Positions 6,517 to 12,892 of a stretch of 15,389 nt of DNA are shown here, in pieces (the first letter of the stretch is position 1; every line of letters starts with the position of its first letter). A model generated the notes under the pieces. The model did not search any database. It worked only from the letters and a program-made list of their open reading frames with translations, and had not been told where the DNA came from. The translations under genes and the position numbers were made by a program. The DNA is taken from NCBI GenBank assembly GCA_003562535.1, contig PWUP01000199.1, positions 1 through 15,389 on the forward strand. The letters run 5' to 3'. Source of the stretch: Gammaproteobacteria bacterium. Its GTDB lineage: Bacteria; Pseudomonadota; Gammaproteobacteria; Competibacterales; Competibacteraceae.

Positions 6517-9408
6517 ATGTTGATCAATGCCCTAAACCAAAAACTTAGAAACTTGTGGTGGCATTTGCAATCCACATGGCGCATTGATCATGATCCGCAT
6601 CAAGTGCTGGAAGATTCGCTGGCCTATCAGCACCAGCGCTTACAACAGATTATCCGGGCAACAGGTGTCGGCACTTGGGAGTGGAATGTTCAAACGGGTG
6701 AAGTCATTCTAGGGCCTAATTGGGCCGCGATGTTGGGGTACAGTCTTGCTGAACTGGCCCCGATTGGTTTAGATACTTGGGAGCGTTTGACTCATCCTGA
6801 TGATTTAAAGCAAGCCTATGAGGCGATTGAGCGCCACTGGTTACGGCACACCGAGGACTATGAATGTGAAATGCGGATGCGCTGCAAATCTGGCCACTGG
6901 CTGTGGATTCAAGCGCGTGGTCAGGTGATATCGCGTACCGCTGACGGCGAACCGCTCTGGATGGTAGGGACGCATGCTGACATTACGGTACGCAAAAACA
7001 CCGAAATTGCGTTGTATGAAAGTCGGGCGATGTATCAGCAACTGGTGGAAAAACAGCCCGATTTGATTTGTTGGTTTAAGCCGGATACGACGCTGACCTT
7101 TGTAAACTCAGCGTATGCAGAATTTTTTGCAACCACTCCAGAGCAATTGCTAGGCCAGCGGTTTATCAACTTTTTAAACCCAAAAGATCAGCTTGAGGCT
7201 CGGGAGTATCTTGCCAGTTTTACGCCCGCTCAAGCGGCGCAGCAATCAGAACATGTTACGCGGCGGGCTGATGGGGTAGAGCGTTGGCATTTATGGCGTG
7301 ATTTCGCTTTTTTTGATGATCAAGAGCAATTGTTAAGTTTTCAATCGTTTGGGACGGACATCACCGATCGCAAACAGGCCGAAATGGCCTTGCAGTACAA
7401 GGAAACTCAACTGCGTAATATTTTAAGCAGTGTCGTCGATGCCATTCTGACCATTGATGCCCACTGCACCATTCTGTCGGTTAATGCAGCCACAGAACGG
7501 ATGTTTGGTTATAGTGCTCAGGAACTCATCGGTGCCAATGTGGCATTGATTATGCCCAATCAAATGGGCCATCAACACGATCATTTTGTGCAGCGCTATC
7601 TGAGTGGGGGCGACGCTAAAATTATCGGTATTGGCCGTGAGGTGCAAGGTCGGCATCGTGATGGCTCCTGTTTTCCTGCCGAGTTAGCGATCAGCGAATT
7701 CGAGATGCAGGATCAGCGGTTTTTTACGGGCATTATTCGTGACATCAGTGAACATAAACATTATGAGGCCGAGCTGATTCGTGCCCGTGAAGCGGCTGAA
7801 GCGGCCAATCAGGCTAAATCGGCGTTTTTAGCGGCGATGAGCCATGAAATTCGCACCCCCATGAATGGAGTGATCGGTTTGGTCGATTTACTCCGGCGTT
7901 CGCCACTGAGTACCGATCAACAGACCATGCTGGCGACGATTAAAGATTCGGCGTTCTCGTTGTTGGGGGTTATTGATGAAATCTTGGATTTTTCTAAAAT
8001 CGAAGCGGATAAACTCACATTGGAGCGTACTGCCGTATCCTTGGCGCAGATTGTCGAAGGGGTGGGGGATACGCTGCAACCCTTGGCCATGCGTAAGCAG
8101 TTGGTGCTGCACTATGAATATGATCCTGCACTGCCCGCATGGGTCTATGCCGACTCGGTGCGATTGCGGCAGATTCTGTTTAATTTGACGGGCAATGCAG
8201 TGAAATTTACTCACAGCGAACCATCGCGTTCGGGGTGGGTGCGCTTACGCGCGCGATGCCGTCATGTCGATACCCAGTGGTGCCGAGTGCATTTCCAAAT
8301 CAGCGATAACGGCATCGGCATTGCTTCCGACAAACTATCGCAACTGTTCCAGCCCTTCAGTCAAGCGGAAAGCTCGACCACACGGCGGTTTGGCGGGACG
8401 GGTTTAGGCTTATCCATTTGTTCGCGGTTAGTCGCAATGATGGGAGGGCGGATCACGGTGACTAGCCAACTGGGTGAAGGCTCAACGTTTGAATTTGAAT
8501 TGGAGTTTGAGCGTGCGGCGGCACCACCGAGCGATGAAGTCTTGCCTGTTGCTCACCACCTCGCTGAGTGGGGGGCGCAAGCCCCATCGGTTGACGTTGC
8601 CCGTTCCACCGGACAATTGATTTTGGTGGCCGAAGATAATGAAACCAACCAGACCGTTATCCGTTATCAATTGCATACTTTGGGTTATGCGGTTGAAATG
8701 GCGCAGGATGGTTTACAAGCCTTGGAGCGTTTGCGCACGGGGCAGTATGCGCTACTGTTGACCGATTATCACATGCCCAGTCTTGACGGACTGGCATTAA
8801 TTGCCGCAGTGCGGGAAATGGAACGTTACAGTACCCAACATCTGCCTATCGTTATGTTGACGGCTAACGCGATTAAAGGCGAGGCTGAGCAGTTTTTAAG
8901 TGCCGGTGCCGATGAAGTGCTCACCAAGCCTGTAGTGTTGGACGATATGCAGCGGGTGTTGCGACGCTGGATGCCTGTGCCACTGCCCCAGCCGGAGTCC
9001 CCTGTGGCTACGTTAGATATGCAAGCCGAAGGTAGAGGGGACACGCATCAGCCGCCTGTTGATACCCGTGTTCTCGAACGGATTGTGGGCGATGATCCGG
9101 CCGTCGTCCATACGGTGTTGCAGGAATTTTTACACACGGCAACGGTAACTTTTGAACGTTTGCACACGGCCGATGGGGATGCAGCCATCATTCATCAACA
9201 GGCCCATCGGCTTAAATCTTCGGCACGTTCAGTCGGTGCTCTGCATCTGGGTGAACTGTGCCAAGCGTTAGAAGATGCAGGTCAGGCCGATGATGAAGCT
9301 GCTTTATCACCATTGTTGGCCAAACTGAATACGGAGTGGCGGGCTGTCGAGCAGTACCTCCACGGTTATATTCAATCTGCTGTGGATCATGGGAATAGTG
9401 ATGACTGA
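6517..9408 (+). CDS. Soluble hybrid histidine kinase: PAS x3, HisKA, HATPase, REC, HPt (kinase 2)
   Basis: This 963-aa kinase has no membrane segment. The order is PAS1 (about 41-160, PAS_3-like, GTWEWNVQTG start), PAS2 (168-287), PAS3 (295-416), H-box His443, HATPase N-box Asn560, DNGIGI Asp597 and GGTGLG from Gly626. A receiver follows (Glu706/Asp707, phospho-acceptor Asp750, Lys804), then a C-terminal HPt domain with AHRLKSSARSVGA and phospho-acceptor His897. All four relay sites for a His-Asp-His phosphorelay are in one chain. PAS3 closely resembles the FixL haem PAS: His354 and Arg374 match the proximal haem His and distal Arg of Bradyrhizobium FixL with the same 20-residue spacing, so it may bind haem and sense oxygen. 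That is inference. The kinase core and receiver are clearly paralogous to kinase 1, which ends 33 bp upstream, and the gene overlaps kinase 3. No Shine-Dalgarno is obvious at ATG 6517. Confidence 0.93.
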   Translation: MLINALNQKLRNLWWHLQSTWRIDHDPHQVLEDSLAYQHQRLQQIIRATGVGTWEWNVQTGEVILGPNWAAMLGYSLAELAPIGLDTWERLTHPDDLKQAYEAIERHWLRHTEDYECEMRMRCKSGHWLWIQARGQVISRTADGEPLWMVGTHADITVRKNTEIALYESRAMYQQLVEKQPDLICWFKPDTTLTFVNSAYAEFFATTPEQLLGQRFINFLNPKDQLEAREYLASFTPAQAAQQSEHVTRRADGVERWHLWRDFAFFDDQEQLLSFQSFGTDITDRKQAEMALQYKETQLRNILSSVVDAILTIDAHCTILSVNAATERMFGYSAQELIGANVALIMPNQMGHQHDHFVQRYLSGGDAKIIGIGREVQGRHRDGSCFPAELAISEFEMQDQRFFTGIIRDISEHKHYEAELIRAREAAEAANQAKSAFLAAMSHEIRTPMNGVIGLVDLLRRSPLSTDQQTMLATIKDSAFSLLGVIDEILDFSKIEADKLTLERTAVSLAQIVEGVGDTLQPLAMRKQLVLHYEYDPALPAWVYADSVRLRQILFNLTGNAVKFTHSEPSRSGWVRLRARCRHVDTQWCRVHFQISDNGIGIASDKLSQLFQPFSQAESSTTRRFGGTGLGLSICSRLVAMMGGRITVTSQLGEGSTFEFELEFERAAAPPSDEVLPVAHHLAEWGAQAPSVDVARSTGQLILVAEDNETNQTVIRYQLHTLGYAVEMAQDGLQALERLRTGQYALLLTDYHMPSLDGLALIAAVREMERYSTQHLPIVMLTANAIKGEAEQFLSAGADEVLTKPVVLDDMQRVLRRWMPVPLPQPESPVATLDMQAEGRGDTHQPPVDTRVLERIVGDDPAVVHTVLQEFLHTATVTFERLHTADGDAAIIHQQAHRLKSSARSVGALHLGELCQALEDAGQADDEAALSPLLAKLNTEWRAVEQYLHGYIQSAVDHGNSDD
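7399..7764 (+). other. FixL-type PAS domain of kinase 2 with predicted haem-ligand pair
   Basis: Kinase 2 residues about 295-416 form a PAS fold with AAxERMFGY and a MPN-x-HQHDHF helix carrying His354. IIGIGREV follows with Arg374, then RHRDGSCFPAELAISE, FFTGIIRDISE and the kinase linker. In Bradyrhizobium FixL the equivalent His200 coordinates haem and Arg220 contacts bound oxygen. Both are kept at equal distance here. Many non-FixL proteins carry this PAS subtype and not all have been shown to bind haem. Confidence 0.6.
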
Positions 9409-11947
9409 TCGACTGGATACTCTGCGTAAGCTTGCTGAGGCCGCCCTGCAAAGTGGCGAGACCCGCGTGCATAACATCCCCGATGTGTTAAAAACAGATA
9501 TTAGTGCCTTGCTTGAAGAGCTGCGGATTTATCAGGCGGAATTGGAGTTACAAAATAGTGAGTTGATCGATACCCGTTCTAAAGTTGATCAGGCTCATGA
9601 GCATTATGCGCGCTTATTTAAGCATCTGCCGCTACCGGCTTTGGTCGTTGAACGCAGTGGTTTAATTAAGGAGTTTAACGAAGCGGCGTATCGGTGTTTG
9701 GATTTCACCTACTCCACCTTACGCGCCTACTCATCATTATTTCGCTTGCTGTCGAATCATGATGAAGCCACCACCCTGACCCTGACGTTGCAGGAAGCGG
9801 GGTTCAAGGTCGATGTAGGATCAACGCCGACCCTAAGTTTTCGCAATCGACAAGGGGAAGGGGTACCGTTCGCTGTCCACTGTTATCGGCTGGGAGAAGA
9901 CGATAACTACCCGGATCATCGAGTGGTTTTATTAGTCAATCGCTCTATGGAAATGCAACTGGCTGCTCAAGGGGCACAATTTCGCACCGTGCTCAGTAGT
10001 GTGCTGGATGCGATTTTAACCACTGACGATCAAGGTTGCATCATATTGTTCAATCCTGCTGCGGAGCGTATGTTTGGTTACCGTGCCGCTGAGGTTAAGG
10101 GCGCTAATATTGCAATGCTGATGCCTGATGAAGTAGGGCACCGCCATAGTGACCTGATGCAACAGTATATGGAGTCAACCCGTGATGGCAATCGCAATGA
10201 AATTCGCCGTGAGGTGCAGGCGAAGCGACGGGATGGTTCAATCTTTCCTGCCGATATGGCCATCAATGAGTTTTGGATGGAGGGGCAGCGGTTTTTCACC
10301 AGTGTGATTCGTGATATCAGTGAACGTAAAAATTATGAAACCGAGTTGATTCTCGCCCGTGAAGCGGCGGAAGCGGCCAATCAGGCTAAATCAGCGTTTC
10401 TCGCGGCCATGAGCCACGAAATTCGCACCCCCATGAGTGGAATTATTGGTTTGGTGGATTTATTGAGTTTGTCGCCACTTAACCCTGATCAAGCGGCTAT
10501 GGTTCCGAGAATTAAGGACTCGGCTTTTTCGCTATTAAGTATTATTGATGAAATATTGGATTTTTCCAAAATTGAAGCGAATAAACTGACCTTAGAGTAC
10601 ACGGCGGTGTCTTTGTCGCACCTGATGCAAGCGGTGTGCGGCACATTGCAGCCCCTGGCCGAACGCAAGCGTCTGAAGTTACACTGCCACTGTGATCCAG
10701 CGTTGCCCGAGTGGGTGTATGCCGACCCCGTGCGGCTACGGCAGATTTTATTTAATCTGACGGGTAATGCCCTAAAATTCACGTCCAGTACGCCTCGACA
10801 TGTAGGACAGATTCGTTTGCAGGCGAACTGCCGTCACATCGATGCCCAACGCTGTCAAGTGCATTTTCACGTCAGCGATAACGGCATTGGCATCGATTCG
10901 GAGGTATTACCAAAATTATTTCAACCATTTAGTCAAGCAGAAAGCTCGACGACTCGGGAGTTTGGTGGTACGGGTTTAGGGCTATCCATCTGTGCGCGGC
11001 TGGTGGAAGTCATGGGCGGTAAGATTCGTGTCGATAGTCAGCGTGGGCAAGGTGCGACGTTTCATTTTGACTTGGAGTTTGAATGCGCTGAGGCTCCAGA
11101 ACCGTCCATAGCTCAACATGTACCGACTCAAGCCCAGCAGATCCCCCTGGCCAAGGCACCCAGTGTTGAGGCGGCACGGGCGGCAGGACAACTGATTTTG
11201 GTGGCGGAAGACAACCCAACCAATCAGGCGGTTATTGCTTATCAACTGAATGCCTTAGGTTATGCGGCTGAGATGGTTGACAACGGTCTCCAAGCGTTGG
11301 AGCGACTGCGGATGGGGCGCTATGCCTTGCTGCTGACCGATTACCATATGCCTCATCTGGATGGTTTAGCCGTGATTGCCGCTGTGCGCGAAATTGAGCG
11401 CTGTAGCACAACACGTCATCTGCCCATTGTTGTGCTGACAGCCAATGCGATTAAAGGTGAGGCGGAGCGTTTCTTCGCTGTCGGTGCGGACGATGTGTTG
11501 ACCAAACCCGTGGTTTTGGAAGATATGCAGCGTGTGTTGACCCAGCAGATGCCACCGGTGTGTACAGATACAGCGCCCGACCTAGGCTCTGACACCACTG
11601 CTCTGAGTTCAGAGATTGCAATGGCGGTGGATATCAGCGTACTCGAAAGTATTGTAGGGAATGATCCCAGCGTCATTCAAGCGGTGCTGCAAGAGTTTTT
11701 AAGCGCTACCACGGCGACAATGGAGTATTTACAACGCCCTGACTTGGACTTTGCGGTCATCAAGCAGCAGGCTCACCGGCTGAAATCATCAGCGCGTTCT
11801 GTCGGTGCCCTGCGTTTCGGTGAGCTCTGTCAAACTGTGGAAAACGCCGCTAAAGCTGAGGATACCCAGACATTACCAGCGTTATTAGCCGAGCTGCACA
11901 CCGAGTGGTTGGCTGTGGAGCGCTGTGTTCGGGATACGATGATATAG
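9401..11947 (+). CDS. Soluble hybrid histidine kinase: coiled coil, PAS x2, HisKA, HATPase, REC, HPt (kinase 3)
   Basis: This 848-aa protein has no membrane segment. A helical lead (about 27-65, ISALLEELRIYQAELELQN) is the amphipathic stretch often seen ahead of PAS domains. A weakly conserved PAS-like domain follows (69-180), then a FixL-like PAS (about 190-310, His249 and Arg270). The kinase core has His339, an N-box, DNGIGI and GGTGLG. The receiver has phospho-acceptor Asp647 and Lys702, and the HPt has His792 in AHRLKSSARSVGA. It is the third member of the tandem family and closest in plan to kinase 2. ATG 9401 is chosen because GGGA lies 6 nt upstream. It overlaps the kinase 2 stop by 8 bp, implying translational coupling. 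An in-frame ATG at 9389 would add four residues. The second PAS has lost the IIGIG stretch before Arg270 and has one extra residue in the loop, so its ligand may differ from that of kinase 2. Confidence 0.93.
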   Translation: MTDRLDTLRKLAEAALQSGETRVHNIPDVLKTDISALLEELRIYQAELELQNSELIDTRSKVDQAHEHYARLFKHLPLPALVVERSGLIKEFNEAAYRCLDFTYSTLRAYSSLFRLLSNHDEATTLTLTLQEAGFKVDVGSTPTLSFRNRQGEGVPFAVHCYRLGEDDNYPDHRVVLLVNRSMEMQLAAQGAQFRTVLSSVLDAILTTDDQGCIILFNPAAERMFGYRAAEVKGANIAMLMPDEVGHRHSDLMQQYMESTRDGNRNEIRREVQAKRRDGSIFPADMAINEFWMEGQRFFTSVIRDISERKNYETELILAREAAEAANQAKSAFLAAMSHEIRTPMSGIIGLVDLLSLSPLNPDQAAMVPRIKDSAFSLLSIIDEILDFSKIEANKLTLEYTAVSLSHLMQAVCGTLQPLAERKRLKLHCHCDPALPEWVYADPVRLRQILFNLTGNALKFTSSTPRHVGQIRLQANCRHIDAQRCQVHFHVSDNGIGIDSEVLPKLFQPFSQAESSTTREFGGTGLGLSICARLVEVMGGKIRVDSQRGQGATFHFDLEFECAEAPEPSIAQHVPTQAQQIPLAKAPSVEAARAAGQLILVAEDNPTNQAVIAYQLNALGYAAEMVDNGLQALERLRMGRYALLLTDYHMPHLDGLAVIAAVREIERCSTTRHLPIVVLTANAIKGEAERFFAVGADDVLTKPVVLEDMQRVLTQQMPPVCTDTAPDLGSDTTALSSEIAMAVDISVLESIVGNDPSVIQAVLQEFLSATTATMEYLQRPDLDFAVIKQQAHRLKSSARSVGALRFGELCQTVENAAKAEDTQTLPALLAELHTEWLAVERCVRDTMI

Positions 11948-11961
11948 CCATTGAGCGGTAG

Positions 11962-11989
11962 GTCGGGCAAAAGCGCAGCGTTGCCCGAC
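11962..11989. repeat. REP-like palindromic element between convergent genes
   Basis: A perfect 9-bp inverted repeat, GTCGGGCAA / TTGCCCGAC, encloses the 10-nt loop AAGCGCAGCG. The flanking GGTAG on the left and the GCGCAGCG-type loop match a dispersed palindrome seen in many gammaproteobacterial and other genomes as I remember it, usually in intergenic sites. It lies between the 3' ends of kinase 3 and folD. It could act as a transcript-end barrier for both, but neither side has a T tract, so it is not a standard intrinsic terminator. A 7-bp tandem duplication (ATAGGCT twice, 11993-12006) follows. Confidence 0.65.
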
Positions 11990-12013
11990 ATCATAGGCTA
12001 TAGGCTTAAAGTG

Positions 12014-12889
12014 TTATTCCGGTATAGGCCAGCCCTGTTGCCAGCAGGTTGCGGTGACCGTATTGCGTAATAAACAGGCAATCGTCATGGGACCAACACC
12101 GCCGGGTACGGGCGTGATGGCTCCAGCGACTTCAGCGACTGCCGCAAAATCCACATCGCCGACCAGCCGGGTTTGATCGCCCTCGGTCACTCGGTTGATC
12201 CCCACATCGAGCACTGTGGCTCCCGGTTTGATCCAGTCCGCTTGTACCAACCCGGGTTGACCCACTGCCGTGACTACAATATCCGCACGGCGGCACACAG
12301 CGGGCAGATTCCGAGTGCGGGAATGGGCGATGGTGACAGTGCAATGCTCGGCTAGCAGCAGTTGCGCCATCGGTTTGCCCACAATATTGGAGCGCCCCAG
12401 CACTACGGCCTCCAGACCGGAGAGGTTGTCCAGGTGGTGGTGGAGTAACAGCAAGCAGCCCAGCGGGGTACAGGGGATTAATCTTGGTGCACCGAGGGTC
12501 AGCCGCCCGACATTAATCGGGTGGAAACCGTCCACGTCTTTGTCTGGATCGATGGCATTGAGCACAGCCATGCTGTCAATATGCCGAGGTAGGGGCAATT
12601 GCACTAAAATACCATTGATGGTCGGGTTGGCATTCAACTGGGTGACCACATCCAGCAGCTCACCTTGGGTCGTGGTACTCGGTAACGAATGCGTTGCGGG
12701 GCGTAAACCGCATTCCAGCGCTTGGCGGTGCTTATTGCGGACATAAATCTGGCTGGCGGCGTCATCCCCCACTAATACCACGGCTAAACCGGGCACCATC
12801 TGGTGCTGGCGTTGCAATTGCTTAACGTAGTCCTTCAATTGTGCGCGCAGATGGGCGGCAAACACCTTGCCGTTAATTAATTCAGCCAT
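12014..12889 (-). CDS. folD: Bifunctional methylenetetrahydrofolate dehydrogenase / methenyltetrahydrofolate cyclohydrolase FolD
   Basis: This 291-aa enzyme, normal length for FolD, interconverts 5,10-methylene-, 5,10-methenyl- and 10-formyl-tetrahydrofolate in the cytoplasm, with NADP as usual cofactor. It supplies one-carbon units for purines and formyl-Met-tRNA. Visible hallmarks are VGDDAASQIYVRNK with active-site Tyr49 and Lys53, then ILVQLPLP (94-101), DKDVDGF with Asp120, the dinucleotide-binding GRSNIVGKP (165-173), and PVPGGVGPMTIACLLRNT near the C-terminus. All catalytic residues are present. A GGGA about 8 nt upstream supports the start at 12889. It begins only 3 bp after the ppsA stop on the same strand, so the two are very likely co-transcribed from a promoter ahead of ppsA. 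Its 3' end faces kinase 3 across the palindrome. Confidence 0.97.
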   Translation of the reverse strand: MAELINGKVFAAHLRAQLKDYVKQLQRQHQMVPGLAVVLVGDDAASQIYVRNKHRQALECGLRPATHSLPSTTTQGELLDVVTQLNANPTINGILVQLPLPRHIDSMAVLNAIDPDKDVDGFHPINVGRLTLGAPRLIPCTPLGCLLLLHHHLDNLSGLEAVVLGRSNIVGKPMAQLLLAEHCTVTIAHSRTRNLPAVCRRADIVVTAVGQPGLVQADWIKPGATVLDVGINRVTEGDQTRLVGDVDFAAVAEVAGAITPVPGGVGPMTIACLLRNTVTATCWQQGWPIPE

Positions 12890-12892
12890 TGT

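Noticed and set aside
6510..6548. Short open frame starting at ATG 6510
   Set aside because: It ends after 12 codons, lacks a ribosome site and overlaps the kinase 2 start.
5260..11560. Repeated nucleotide blocks as a mobile element or CRISPR-like array
   Set aside because: The repeats are about 2.5 kb apart and correspond to homologous coding domains in three paralogous kinases. There are no short regular repeats with spacers and no transposase or terminal inverted repeats.
11962..11989. Rho-independent terminator for kinase 3 or folD
   Set aside because: The stem is strong but no T-rich run follows it in either direction. A REP-like element fits better, though it may still slow transcription.
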